A stretch of DNA of 64,000 nt from Nonomuraea africana. Lineage in GTDB: Bacteria; Actinomycetota; Actinomycetes; Streptosporangiales; Streptosporangiaceae. Under the pieces are notes generated by a model that ran no database searches, had not been told where the DNA came from, and worked only from the letters and a program-made list of their open reading frames with translations. Made by a program: the position numbers and the translations under genes. Below are positions 1 to 8,208 of this stretch, piece by piece. Location: assembly GCF_014873535.1 (NCBI RefSeq), contig NZ_JADBEF010000001.1:7502001-7566000 (forward strand), read 5' to 3'. Within the stretch, counting starts at the first letter, position 1, and each line of letters opens with the position of its first letter.

Positions 1-42
1 ATGGGGGAGCCCATTGCGCGGGGAGGCTCACCGTAGTTTCGG

Positions 43-1257
43 TCAGGGCAGCCTCATCACCTTGGCGAGGTTGAGCAGTTCGCGTTGGCGAAGAAGCGGC
101 CCGCTGCCTCTGAGGTCGCGCACGATGTTGCGGACCAAGGGGCGGTTGCGGACGTGCTGAGGTGCAATGCGATCCGCGCGTAGAAGCGCGTCCACCGCCT
201 CGTTCTCTTTCCGATTCATGTGGTATCCCGCTGCTGTGCAGGTCCAGTAATGCGCCTGCCTCTCAGACGAGGCAATCTCGGCGATCGCTACATGTTCTGC
301 CCGCGTGATCACATCACGAGGCCGCCCCAGCTCCATGCTGACTTCTACGGCGTGAATGGTGGTGTTGACCCGGTTGAACTGGGTCTGAAAGACGTTGCCG
401 TCTCTCGGGAGTGCCTCCGCGACGTGCTTCGCTTCGGCAAGGTGGCTCTCGGCTTCCGTCTGGTTCCACAGCCGGGAGTAGGCGACGGCGGCCCGCAGGT
501 GCAGCGCTCCCCACATCGCTTTGACCATGTCGTCGGCGCCCACGTACGGCTCTATCTGATCGAGCGCGGACAGGGCCGCGCTCTTCGCGGGGTCGAGCTG
601 CGCCTCATGCAACCAGACGCCGCACAGATCCCAGCTCGCGGCGGCGACCAGGCCGGGCGCCCCGACCCTCTGGGCGGCGACGAGTTCCCGCTGTACCGCC
701 GTCCAGCCGAGGTCATGGTGACCAAGGAGGTTGGAGGACACGCGTGCCATATGGCATGCGCGCAGCATCAGCGCCTCAGCCCGATCACGGTCTGCTTCCT
801 GGTCGGCGGTGATCACGGTGAGGTCGGTGATGATGCTTGGGAGCACGTCACCAAGGGCGGTGAACTTGGCATCCTGCCGGAGTTGCTCGGCGAGCCGGAC
901 GTTCGCCTCCAGATCGTCGAGACTCCGCGGTTGCCTACCACCCAGGAGTGCGGCCCCGCCGGGCATGGTGGCTTGCTGGAGTGCGAGCCTGAGCCCGGGG
1001 ATAGCAGAGTGGCCGGAGTCGAGTTCCTCCGTCTCGTGCCGGTACGGCTGGCCGGTGAGCTCGGAGATCTCCACTCCGAGAACTTCGGCGATGTGCCCGA
1101 CCACGCTCATGCGATCGAGCGGCATCCGCCCGTTCTCCACCTTCGACAACCAGGAGACGGAACGGCCGATCTTCTCGGCGAGTGTGGCCTGATCCCAGCC
1201 TTTGCGGTGACGAGCCCGCGCGATGCGCTGGCCCGGTGTCAGATGCTCGGTTGCCAC
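43..1257 (-). CDS. XRE-family transcriptional regulator with TPR-like C-terminal domain
   Basis: 404 residues. Residues 8-65 form a typical lambda-repressor-like helix-turn-helix (motifs TPGQRIARARHRKGW and KIGRSVSWLSKVENGR). The remaining 330 residues are Ala/Leu-rich and helical, with repeated pairs such as LRACHMARVSSNLLGHHD and AAVAYSRLWNQTEAESHL that look like degenerate TPR repeats, as in many actinomycete XRE regulators of about 400 residues that sense a peptide or partner protein. It reads away from the small-protein gene at 1709. A palindrome 45 bp upstream (1302-1315) may be its operator. Specific target and signal are not deducible from sequence. Confidence 0.85.
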   Translation of the reverse strand: MATEHLTPGQRIARARHRKGWDQATLAEKIGRSVSWLSKVENGRMPLDRMSVVGHIAEVLGVEISELTGQPYRHETEELDSGHSAIPGLRLALQQATMPGGAALLGGRQPRSLDDLEANVRLAEQLRQDAKFTALGDVLPSIITDLTVITADQEADRDRAEALMLRACHMARVSSNLLGHHDLGWTAVQRELVAAQRVGAPGLVAAASWDLCGVWLHEAQLDPAKSAALSALDQIEPYVGADDMVKAMWGALHLRAAVAYSRLWNQTEAESHLAEAKHVAEALPRDGNVFQTQFNRVNTTIHAVEVSMELGRPRDVITRAEHVAIAEIASSERQAHYWTCTAAGYHMNRKENEAVDALLRADRIAPQHVRNRPLVRNIVRDLRGSGPLLRQRELLNLAKVMRLP

Positions 1258-1301
1258 GTGTCCCGCCCCTCTCGTCGTCGCCTGCTTCGACGATAAGGCG
1301 G

Positions 1302-1315
1302 GTGATCTGGATCAC
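1302..1315. promoter_or_regulatory. Palindrome GTGATCTGGATCAC upstream of XRE gene
   Basis: A 14-bp near-perfect palindrome 45 bp before the ATG of the XRE gene at 1257. The same sequence in the other orientation sits 41 bp before the second XRE gene of the window (13940-13953). A very similar 13/14 match also occurs inside the integrase coding sequence near 5620, so the motif is not unique to promoters. Possible autoregulatory operator. Confidence 0.35.
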
Positions 1316-1421
1316 TGGCAGAAAAACTGCCAGCGAGAGAACGCGCGAAACCGCAGGCCCGGCGTTGACCTGCGCAAACGGACTGTATTGGTGATGTGAC
1401 AAAAAGTGTGTCGTCTGCCGG

Positions 1422-1709
1422 CTATCTCGCTCCGCCGTTGAGGATCCGCAGCCAGAGGACCTCTGCGCGTCGCTTGATCACCCATTCGCTCTCGGTGAGT
1501 ATCGGACGGGGGCCGCTCCTGTCACGCCGTCGCACGAAGAACAGGCCGCCAGCCGTGCACAGCTCGTAGACGATCGGCGAGCACTCGCAGGTGTGCGCCT
1601 GGACTCGCACGCGCTCAGCGCGGGGAACGCTGGGATACCACTCCACTGGCGCGAAACGCGGCAGGCCGGAGGCTGCGTGGATGCCGTGGTACTCCCAAGC
1701 CTTAAGCAC
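1422..1709 (-). CDS. Small conserved Cys-x-Cys protein of unknown function
   Basis: 95 residues from a GTG at 1709 preceded by the ribosome binding site AGGGAGGA (1713-1720); an ATG further upstream gives an Arg/Cys-rich extension that looks non-coding. The C-terminal half has the pattern RVRV..HTCEC...VYELC..GGLFFVRR, matched closely by the 86-residue protein at 12302-12562 of element 1. The three cysteines and short beta-like segments suggest a small structural or metal-binding domain, but no known family is recognised. It is divergent from the GntR-type gene at 1945, with which it shares a 235-bp control region. It is probably an element-borne accessory or regulatory protein. Confidence 0.65.
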   Translation of the reverse strand: MLKAWEYHGIHAASGLPRFAPVEWYPSVPRAERVRVQAHTCECSPIVYELCTAGGLFFVRRRDRSGPRPILTESEWVIKRRAEVLWLRILNGGAR

Positions 1710-1864
1710 GACTCCTCCCTTCGGCGCAGGCATCGGTGAGCGAGCTGCCGCGCAGAACCGTGGACAGCGCACCCGGCAGGCCAACGATCAGTGCGCGGGG
1801 GGAGGAACCCACCCGGAGGGCCTCCATACCTTCGCTCACCGACGCCATAACGCCAGCGTAGGTC

Positions 1865-1934
1865 AACCTGTCTTAACCTGTCTACGCCCTTCCTAGGAAT
1901 TGCTGTTCTATGTTGGTAGGTAGGGACCTACCTA
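1865..1934 (+). promoter_or_regulatory. Control region of the GntR-type gene: direct repeat and palindromic operator
   Basis: Two copies of AACCTGTCT begin at 1865 and 1875 (period 10, one helical turn). A perfect palindrome, TAGGTAGG-ga-CCTACCTA, lies at 1917-1934, ending 10 bp before the GTG start of the regulator. A TATGTT at 1907 could be the -10 element, which would place the transcription start inside the palindrome. There is no Shine-Dalgarno before the GTG, consistent with a leaderless message. Likely an autoregulated operator (inference). Confidence 0.55.
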
Positions 1935-1944
1935 GAGTCGTCTT

Positions 1945-2187
1945 GTGATCGATTGGGACCCCAGGCTCTACAAGTGGGAGCAGATAGCGAACGTCGTAGC
2001 CGAGCGCATCAAGGACGGCACCTACCCGCCGCTGACGCTCATCTCCGAAGTGAAGCTTCAGGAAGAGTTCGACGTCGCCAGGGTCACCGTACGGAAGGCG
2101 ATGGAGGCCCTCAGGGAACAGGGCCTGATCACCACCAAGCCTGGCAAGGGCTCGATTGTCAGTCCGCAGCCGGAGGCCAGCGCCTGA
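1945..2187 (+). CDS. Short GntR-type winged-helix regulator
   Basis: 80 residues from a GTG at 1945. The whole protein is a GntR winged helix-turn-helix: YKWEQIANVVAERIKDGTYPP, then LQEEFDVARVTVRKAMEALREQGLI, then a wing TKPGKGSIV. No effector domain follows, unlike full GntR/HutC proteins of about 240 residues, so it may act as a stand-alone DNA binder or be a truncated regulator. Short GntR-type proteins of this kind are common in actinomycete integrative elements, where KorSA-type repressors control transfer. The palindrome just upstream is its probable binding site. The following 235 bp (2188-2423) hold no convincing gene. Confidence 0.8.
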   Translation: MIDWDPRLYKWEQIANVVAERIKDGTYPPLTLISEVKLQEEFDVARVTVRKAMEALREQGLITTKPGKGSIVSPQPEASA

Positions 2188-2423
2188 CGGATGAGAACTT
2201 TCTCCACGGTTTCAAGGCGTGCCGCCGCTGGCGGCCCGCCGCGCGTTCGGGCGGTCTGCTGGCCGCGCTGCGGCTCTCCGGCCGGTCGCGGCCAGCACCG
2301 CCCACGCGCAGCTCTGCAGTCGTGGATGACCTCTTGGATGATCGTTATCTGGATCTCTTCCGGCTGTGAACCGCCTGGCTAGTTGAAGCGTGTTTATATA
2401 GGACTCAGCCGACAGGAGTTTCC

Positions 2424-3251
2424 ATGACCAGAGCGTCACGTGTTGCGGTGGCCCTAGTGCTCTCTGTATGCGCCCTGTCGTTCCCTGGAAGTGACAGGCC
2501 ACAACGGCCAGACCCGACAGAGCTCATGAAAGCCTGGGAGTCGTTTCCTGAAACAATCACGCCTCGCCCAATCGTGCTGACTTCTGACCTGCCGTTACGC
2601 GAAGGCACAGGCAAGACCGCTGGGCGCGTTGATCTCGGTGTCCCGTTGTCGACCAGCGAGCCAGTGGATACCGAGGTTGCTCTGCCTGACGGCTCTGCCA
2701 TGCTCGAGCAGATTTCCGCCTCCGAGGCGTACGAGGACATGCAGAAGCGTATGCGCGCGTCAACTTCACCACAAGTCAAGCTTTTCGTGACCGGCGCTAA
2801 GTTGACCACAGCAGAATACATGTCCGATCGCGGCCTGATAACCCTTCCTTCTTGGAGGTTCACGGTAATGGGCGGAGGGGTTTTGGACTGGCCGGCTGTC
2901 AGCCCTGACACGTTTTGGCACATGCGGGTGCCGCCAGCGTCCCCACGGATAATGCGCGCCCAGGCCCTGGCGACGAGCAGCGCTATTACCATATGGATCG
3001 AAGAGCCGCGGCGAGCTTGTGGCCTACAAGAAAAGATGCCGGAAATACAAGTCCTAGAAAGCGCAGACGTGGTGATAGTGGCATTGAGCGATAAGGCTGA
3101 ACGGCGATCCCGATCTGGCCACGGTAGTGATTGCATCACAACCGCTGATCTGCGGCTCATGCCTGTCACGATCAACCTGAGGAGCACATTGAATAATAGA
3201 GTGCTGCTTGACGACGAAGGCTATATTGTACGTGTTGCTAGGCCGGAATAG
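2424..3251 (+). CDS. Putative secreted protein of unknown function
   Basis: 275 residues. The N-terminus (MTRASRVAVALVLSVCALSF) is a signal peptide with a possible lipobox-free cleavage after residue 20-24. The mature part has no family I recognise; it is mixed alpha/beta with two isolated cysteines (around residues 199 and 233), which could form one disulfide. The start is supported by AGGAG eight bases before the ATG (CAGGAGTTTCCATG). It converges on the protease gene at 3307-4671, and the two share the bidirectional terminator at 3249-3285. Its codon use is less GC-biased than the chromosomal genes at the right of the window, suggesting recent acquisition. Confidence 0.6.
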   Translation: MTRASRVAVALVLSVCALSFPGSDRPQRPDPTELMKAWESFPETITPRPIVLTSDLPLREGTGKTAGRVDLGVPLSTSEPVDTEVALPDGSAMLEQISASEAYEDMQKRMRASTSPQVKLFVTGAKLTTAEYMSDRGLITLPSWRFTVMGGGVLDWPAVSPDTFWHMRVPPASPRIMRAQALATSSAITIWIEEPRRACGLQEKMPEIQVLESADVVIVALSDKAERRSRSGHGSDCITTADLRLMPVTINLRSTLNNRVLLDDEGYIVRVARPE

Positions 3252-3285
3252 GCTTGAGGAATCCATATAGAACTCCTCAAGCCTA
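3249..3285. terminator. Bidirectional terminator between convergent genes
   Basis: Perfect 12-bp stem TAGGCTTGAGGA / TCCTCAAGCCTA with a 13-nt loop, starting at the stop codon of the gene ending at 3251 and lying 22 bp past the stop of the convergent protease gene. Confidence 0.7.
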
Positions 3286-3306
3286 TACTACAGCCGAATC
3301 TCGAGT

Positions 3307-4671
3307 TTAGAGCCTTGGTCTAACGTTGTATATTGAGACGACTGTCGCGAAGTCCTGAAAATACAAATGGTCGCCGTCGCCAGGATAATCATTGCAGCCG
3401 CTCATTATGCCCTCGGCGATTACGTAACTGTAGTCTGCGCTAAGGCTGAACACCGGACCCCCGCTGTCACCACCTCGGCAACCGCGCTTTCCTTCCACTT
3501 GCCAGGCGCCGAACATGTCCCCGTAACATTCGTATGTGCCCCAACCATCGGTACCGCAGTACCCTAACGGGAAGTTGTTCTCCACCTGCCAGAGGCACAC
3601 GGCACCGCTATAGGATCCCGACGTGCAGAGCCATTCTCCGGGAATTACGTGGCTCCAGCCTTTGATCTCTTTTGTGAATTCTGGGCTGGTGTTTTCGCCT
3701 CCTGGGACGCCTCCATCCCACATGAGACTTGATGCCCCGCCCTCATTCGGTATGACTAGGGCTAGATCTTCTGCGACGCGTTCTGCAACAAACGGCCCGA
3801 TGTTGCGCGAGCCATCACCGTTGCGGACGTTCATATTCCAATAGCCGCAATGTGAAGCTGTGACGATATAGGGATATCCGGTGTCGTTCGCCACCACCGG
3901 GAACCCGAGAGTACAGCCCGCACCGCGATCATTCAGCATCCTACCACCGCCGTAATAGGAAGGAGTGTCGTTGAGGCGGCCAGCTGAACGAACTCGCGGT
4001 CGTTGAACGACCTCTATTGGAACAGTTAGACTGCTCATGGAGATATAGGATTTCAGGACCTCGGATCTGGCGTTAGCGCCCACAGTGGCATCCGTCGCCG
4101 CCAGGAGCCCCGACCCGTCTCCCTTTACAAGGAGTCCATGGATTTCTCCAGCCGGATTTCCGTAGACCTCCTTCTTGATCTTCTCTGCCTCCCAGAGCAA
4201 CTTCTCGCGGGAGAACTTAGCCTCGGAGACGTCTACGCGCACGCTCGAGCGCGCTTTCTCTATAGCAGTTGAAACGGTGCGAGGCAGGGGACCCTTCCAC
4301 CAAATATGGAGACGATCCTCTTCGATCTTGATTCCCGCGAACCCGTGACCGCGTGGATCTCGAGTCCCGCCCGGCAGTTGAACGAGGACTGCCTGGATTT
4401 TGTCGGCGGCGTCTTTCAGAGGTGCTTGCGCCTTCATTTTGTCGAGCGTGCCGGCCGGAAGATAGCTGAAGGGCTTTTCTTCGACCGGTGGTGTGGGTTT
4501 CGGCGTGCTCGTTGCGGTGCTCGTGAGAAGCGGCGTGGGTATCGCAGTGCTCGTGGGGGAAGCCGTAGGCGTTGGGGTGTCTGCTGCCGCTGGCATGGTA
4601 GGAAATAGTAGAAGGATAAGCGCAGTAAGTGATGCCGATAAGCGAGATAATCTTTGGGGCGTTTTGGGCAT
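3307..4671 (-). CDS. Secreted trypsin-like serine protease (S1 family) with long propeptide
   Basis: 454 residues. Residues 1-30 are a signal peptide (ALILLLFPTMPAAA). Residues 31-63 are a Thr/Pro/Ser-rich linker, and about 65-235 form a propeptide-like region. The catalytic domain runs from about 250 to 454 with the S1 triad in order: His274 in TASHCG, Asp302 in EDLALV and Ser403 in GDSGGP. Several cysteines in the catalytic domain can pair as disulfides, as expected for an extracellular enzyme. The layout is that of Streptomyces/Lysobacter chymotrypsin-like exoproteases whose propeptide acts as a folding chaperone. It is the last gene before att1, the usual cargo position of these elements. 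Substrate unknown. Confidence 0.85.
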   Translation of the reverse strand: MPKTPQRLSRLSASLTALILLLFPTMPAAADTPTPTASPTSTAIPTPLLTSTATSTPKPTPPVEEKPFSYLPAGTLDKMKAQAPLKDAADKIQAVLVQLPGGTRDPRGHGFAGIKIEEDRLHIWWKGPLPRTVSTAIEKARSSVRVDVSEAKFSREKLLWEAEKIKKEVYGNPAGEIHGLLVKGDGSGLLAATDATVGANARSEVLKSYISMSSLTVPIEVVQRPRVRSAGRLNDTPSYYGGGRMLNDRGAGCTLGFPVVANDTGYPYIVTASHCGYWNMNVRNGDGSRNIGPFVAERVAEDLALVIPNEGGASSLMWDGGVPGGENTSPEFTKEIKGWSHVIPGEWLCTSGSYSGAVCLWQVENNFPLGYCGTDGWGTYECYGDMFGAWQVEGKRGCRGGDSGGPVFSLSADYSYVIAEGIMSGCNDYPGDGDHLYFQDFATVVSIYNVRPRL

Positions 4672-5055
4672 CTAATAATCTCCCTTGTACGTGAAGATTG
4701 CTCAATCGAATGCGACTCGCGCAGTCATGTCAAGATCTTGTCCTGGATCGATCTTGGAGCTAGGGTGGTTTGCTAATCGGGTCGCTGCACCCTTTTTCGG
4801 ACGTCGGCGGCAGCTTGACCTAGCGCAGTCTGAGTCAGGGCGGGCGTTGAGGGCTGCCGCGCCGCTTCCGGTGCTCGGGCCTTGGCGGCCCTCCGCTCCG
4901 GGTCGGCTTGCCATCGAATGACGGGGCGGGCCGTCGGTCGGGTGGTGGTGTACAGCACCACGTACAGCAACGCAGCCTCACGCGAGCGCACGTCACCGTT
5001 CCGGATCCACTGCCTGAGCAGGGTAAGAAGTCCTCCGTGGTGGGACCGGCTCCCG
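4672..5055. other. Gene-free flank left of att1
   Basis: No convincing gene. The minus strand has an open frame from about 4991 to 4773 with protein-like composition (it contains ALLYVVLYTTTRPTARPV), but no start, ribosome site or family supports it; it may be a decayed fragment at the element border. Confidence 0.4.
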
Positions 5056-5099
5056 TTTGCAAGCAGGATGTCAGGAGTTCGAATCTCCTAGGCTCCACC
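5056..5099 (+). other. att1: tRNA-Ala(TGC) 3'-half copy (attachment site)
   Basis: The 44 bases match the 3' half of a tRNA-Ala with anticodon TGC: anticodon-loop part TTTGC, 3' anticodon strand AAGCAGG, variable loop ATGTC, T-arm AGGAG-TTCGAAT-CTCCT and acceptor strand ending GGCTCCACC. No 5' half precedes it, so it is not a complete gene. Copies with one or two mismatches lie at 15760 and 31315. Integrases of actinomycete elements use such tRNA 3' ends as core sites, and each insertion leaves one copy. Confidence 0.9.
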
Positions 5100-5116
5100 T
5101 CTCTCAACCTGCGAAA

Positions 5117-5152
5117 AAGCCCAGGTTAGACATGATCGTCTGCCCTGGGCTT
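5117..5152. terminator. Terminator beside att1
   Basis: Stem AAGCCCAGG / CCTGGGCTT with an 18-nt loop, between att1 and the 3' end of the integrase gene; it can stop transcription from the tRNA side and from int. Confidence 0.6.
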
Positions 5153-5179
5153 CTGTGTGTCCGGGAGGAATTTGGGAGG

Positions 5180-5200
5180 CGTGCCCGTCACGTGCCCGAT
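5180..5200. promoter_or_regulatory. Putative integrase arm-type repeat (left end of element 1)
   Basis: Two copies of CGTGCCCG 11 bp apart (5180 and 5190), overlapping the last codons of int. The same 21-bp segment with one mismatch lies 97 bp left of att2 (15643-15663), the other end of the element. Paired helical-turn-spaced repeats on both sides of a core site are typical arm-binding sites of tyrosine integrases. Inference from position and symmetry. Confidence 0.5.
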
Positions 5201-6371
5201 CGGTCCTTGAGCGCCCCTCGGGCGAGGTCGTCGAGCTTGCGCGCCACTTCGCGTTGGCGTTCGTCGGTGGAGTGCTGGTAGATCATCGCGGCGCGCGTGC
5301 TGGAGTGGCCCATGCGGGTCATCAGCTCGCGGATCGAGGCTCCGGCGTTGGCGGCGAGGTTGTTGCCGGTGTGCCGGAGGTCGTGAAAGTGGATCTTCGG
5401 TAGGCCCGCGTCCTCCAACGCCTTGGGCCAGACGCGGCGGTTGAAGTTGCTGTTGCGAATCGGGCCGTTGTCGGGCCCGGCGAAGACCAAGCCCTCGTCA
5501 CCCTCCTGGGTGAAGTCCTTCAGGTGGGCGCGAAGCTCATCAATGATCAGCTCGGGGATCACCACAGTTCGTTTGCCCGCCTCCGACTTGGGGTCGGTGA
5601 ACACGAGCCCTTTCCCGGTGATCTGGATCAGCTGGCGTTCCACGCGGATGGTTCCGGCGTCGAGATCGATGTCACGTCGTTGAAGGCCGGCCAGTTCGCC
5701 CCAACGCAGGCTTGCGAACGTGCCGAGCAGCACCAGAGCGCGGTACCGCTGCTCGATGACCTCGACGAGCTTGTACACCTGCGGAACCGAGAGGACTCGG
5801 CGCTCGGCCGACTTCTCCTGTCCCGCGCCCTTGATGCGGCATGGATTGCGTTTGATGAGCTGGTCATCGACCGCGGTTGTGAAGATGGCCTTGAGGAGCC
5901 GGTATGCCTTGGCCACCGTGACCTCGCTGACTCCACCGTCGAGCAGCTTCTTACGCCAGCGGCGGACGTGTGGCTCCTTGATCTCGTTCATCGCCTTCTC
6001 TCCGAAGGTCGGAACGAGATGGGTGCGCCGCAGGTAGCCGTACAGCTCGATCGTGCGAGGGCGGAGGTTCGGCCGCTCGTCGATCCAGTCTTGTGCGTAC
6101 TTGCCGAGCTTGATCTTGCCTGCGTCCGGGTCGATCCAGTCACCGTCGAGGATTTCGGCCTCGATCTTGGTAAGCCAGACTTCGGCGTCGGTCTTGGTCG
6201 CGAACGTCTCGGGCGCCGGGCGGTCGATCCCGTCAGACCGGCGTAGCGCGCTTGATATCGGCCGGAGGGAAGTTGCCGGACGCGTCCGAAGCGCCGCTTG
6301 GTGGACTTCTTCTTTCGCGCTCGGCGAGGAGGCTCGTCGTCAGGAGTGGCAAGGGCAGTCCTGGTCATCAC
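5188..6371 (-). pseudogene. Tyrosine-recombinase integrase, frameshifted by one missing base
   Basis: Site-specific integrase. The N-terminal part (from ATG 6371) has the SAM-like/AP2-like DNA-binding start KRRFGRVRQLPSGRYQARYAG. The reading frame then breaks near 6236, where this copy has TCAGAC but the second copy of the same gene (18.5 kb) has TCAGGAC. The remainder continues in another frame with an N-terminal core-binding domain, then the catalytic domain: SLRWGEL with the first Arg, HDLRHTGNN with His-x-x-Arg, MGHSS and the nucleophile Tyr in AMIYQHST. Restoring one G gives about 394 residues, the normal size. The gene ends 88 bp from att1, as in active AICEs. Either a real inactivation or an assembly indel in a GG run. 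Confidence 0.8.
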
Positions 6372-7356
6372 GCGGCCTTTCTGCGCGGTGTCGTGATCGG
6401 GTGGACGACGCCGTCGGCGATGAACGCTTCAAGGGCAGCTTCGGGGATACGGACCTTGCGTCCGACGTGGACGAAGGTGATGCGACGTTCCTCGATCAGG
6501 CGGCGGGGGAAACGGACGCTGGTGTTGAGCCGTTCGGCCGCCTCCTCGACGGTGAGCAACTTGCCCTGTATGAGGTCGCGAGGTGTGGTCATGCGGCCAC
6601 CTCGCCCTTCATCGCAGAGAGGGTTGGAGGTGGTTCGCCTGTCGCTCTGGCTTCGAGGGCGAGGAGACTTGCGCGGAACTGTTGACGTCGGGCGATGCCT
6701 CGTAGGAGCTGTTCGGCTCTGGTCGTGCGGGTTGGGTCGCTGCCGGAGACCGGGCACCAGATGTAGCGGTGCCGGTCGTTGGCGGCGGGGTCGTCGAGGC
6801 CGAGGAGTTCCAGGGCCCAGGCGCGGCGGTCCTGCTTGTGTTCGCGGAGGGTCTTGTTGGACCACTTGCGGGAGACCAGGACGCGCCGGCCTGCGTAGCC
6901 GAGGTGTTCGGGGCGGTGTGCCTTGCCACGGCAGTGGCCGGGAGTCATTCCCCGCTTGGCGTCCTTGGGCTGGACGCCGTAGCGGAGCCAGTTGGGGCAG
7001 GTGGGCGAGCACGGCTCGTAGCGCAGGGCGTCGACCATGCGGGTGACGTGGTCGCGGCGGGCTTGGTCGCCTTCGTCGTCATGGTCGAGCGGGTCGCCGA
7101 GTGACTTGGTGAGGTACTTGGTCAGGTAGCCGAGGGCCTTGTTGGCGGCGGGGCTTCCGGCGAGGACGCCTTGCACGTCAGCCTGCTCTCCGAAGCGGAC
7201 GACATGCTGCGGCTCCTCCAGGTCGTCGAGCGCCTGGTCCCAGGTAGGCAGGATCTCCCCCGTCGCCGGGTCGAGGTAGCCGTCTTCGTCGCTCCAGACG
7301 GGGAGGTTCTCGCGGTCGTACTTCACTTCGTCGGCCGGTGGCCACCAGACCTGGTG
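5809..7356. repeat. 1.5-kb duplication, copy 1 (int N-terminus, xis, rep C-terminus)
   Basis: This segment is nearly identical to 18074-19614 in the same orientation, with scattered substitutions and single-base indels. At both ends the two loci become unrelated abruptly, so it is the footprint of recombination between two related elements. Confidence 0.85.
6368..6592 (-). CDS. xis: Excisionase (MerR-like HTH, DNA-binding)
   Basis: 74 residues from ATG 6592. LLTVEEAAERLNTSVRFPRRLIEERRI is an excisionase/MerR-type winged helix that selects a DNA site and bends it so that the integrase excises the element. The stop overlaps the start of int (ATGA-type, 6368-6371), so the two are translationally coupled; it also overlaps the end of rep. 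An almost identical copy is at 18622-18846. Longer in-frame extensions upstream are read-through of rep and have no start signal. Confidence 0.85.
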   Translation of the reverse strand: MTTPRDLIQGKLLTVEEAAERLNTSVRFPRRLIEERRITFVHVGRKVRIPEAALEAFIADGVVHPITTPRRKAA

Positions 7357-8208
7357 ATAGGTCGCGGCGGCGATCTGCTTCATCTCGGCGCGTGGCAGGG
7401 TGCCGCGGATGGCCATGTGGAGGTGTGGGGCGAGGCGCTTTTGTGGTTCGACGCTGGCGAAGTACTGGACGTCGTAGCCGGCCACGCGGCGGAGGTTCTG
7501 CACGAAGCGGTCGACGAGCTTGGAGAAGTGCAGGGCGTCGCGGGCGGCTCGCCGGTAGTCGTAGCTGCTGGGGTCGGCGGGTACGCCCTGCCGGATCTTT
7601 CCGTATGACGGAAGGGTCAGCGTGACGAACATCGAGGGCCGGTAGACCTGGCCCTGTGGGCTGGTGAAGGCGCGGCCGAGGGTGGTCGGTCGGCGGGTCC
7701 GCTTGGGTAGGTCGGGGGCGTCCTGGCGGCGTCGGGTTGAGCGGGTTCGCTTGGCGATCTGGCGGCGGCCGAGGAGGTTGCCGCGCATGCCCGCCACGTT
7801 GATCTCCGCGTCGATGGCGACGATCGCGGCGTCCCAGTCCTCGACGTCTTCCTCCGCCTGGTCGCGCTTGGCTTGGACGTCGGCGCGGAACTCGACCAGC
7901 CAGCGTTGCTCATCGGTGGCCGCGGCTGGGTCGGCGGTCGGTTCGTGGTCGAGGTGCCAGCCCTCCCGGCACTGCGCCTTGCGGAGCTGCTGGTTGCGCT
8001 TGGCGCACGGCGGGCACTTGGCTTCCTGCGTGGTGCCGCACGGGAGATCGAAGGGCTCGATCTTGCCGGTGAGGACGTCCTGGCGGCGGACTTCGATGGG
8101 GCGGATGCACACGCCGTTGGACTTGGCGATCTCGATGGCGACATCCAGGACGAGGGGCATGGTGTCGCGGACGAGGCGGGGGAGGGTGCGGTCGGCTCCG
8201 TTGGTCAC
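6589..8208 (-). CDS. repSA: Replication initiator protein, RepSA-type (rolling circle)
   Basis: 539 residues from a GTG at 8208 that overlaps the tra stop (ATGTGA). Near residues 60-75 there is a zinc-like pair CPPC with a nearby Cys. The HUH-type motifs follow: MFVTLTLPSYGK (motif I), APHLHMAIRG (His-x-His metal site) and the Tyr-bearing helix GYLTKYLTKS. The C-terminal third is basic and probably binds the double-strand origin. RepSA-family proteins nick the excised circle to start rolling-circle replication in AICEs such as pSAM2. A much longer open frame upstream to 8928 is antisense-like read-through of tra. The C-terminal half is duplicated at 18.8-19.6 kb. Confidence 0.88.
   Translation of the reverse strand: MTNGADRTLPRLVRDTMPLVLDVAIEIAKSNGVCIRPIEVRRQDVLTGKIEPFDLPCGTTQEAKCPPCAKRNQQLRKAQCREGWHLDHEPTADPAAATDEQRWLVEFRADVQAKRDQAEEDVEDWDAAIVAIDAEINVAGMRGNLLGRRQIAKRTRSTRRRQDAPDLPKRTRRPTTLGRAFTSPQGQVYRPSMFVTLTLPSYGKIRQGVPADPSSYDYRRAARDALHFSKLVDRFVQNLRRVAGYDVQYFASVEPQKRLAPHLHMAIRGTLPRAEMKQIAAATYHQVWWPPADEVKYDRENLPVWSDEDGYLDPATGEILPTWDQALDDLEEPQHVVRFGEQADVQGVLAGSPAANKALGYLTKYLTKSLGDPLDHDDEGDQARRDHVTRMVDALRYEPCSPTCPNWLRYGVQPKDAKRGMTPGHCRGKAHRPEHLGYAGRRVLVSRKWSNKTLREHKQDRRAWALELLGLDDPAANDRHRYIWCPVSGSDPTRTTRAEQLLRGIARRQQFRASLLALEARATGEPPPTLSAMKGEVAA

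Larger units (their letters stand above)
1..5099. mobile_element. Right part of an integrated element ending at att1 (element 0)
   Basis: This stretch ends at a copy of the tRNA-Ala 3' half (5056-5099) in the same orientation as the two further copies at 15760 and 31315. Its content resembles the right end of the next element: an XRE regulator and a small Cys-x-Cys protein whose only other relative in the window lies at 12302-12562. No integrase is visible; in a tandem array it would lie left of the window beside the intact tRNA. The left boundary is therefore unknown and calling this an element is an inference from the att copy and the gene types. Confidence 0.55.
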
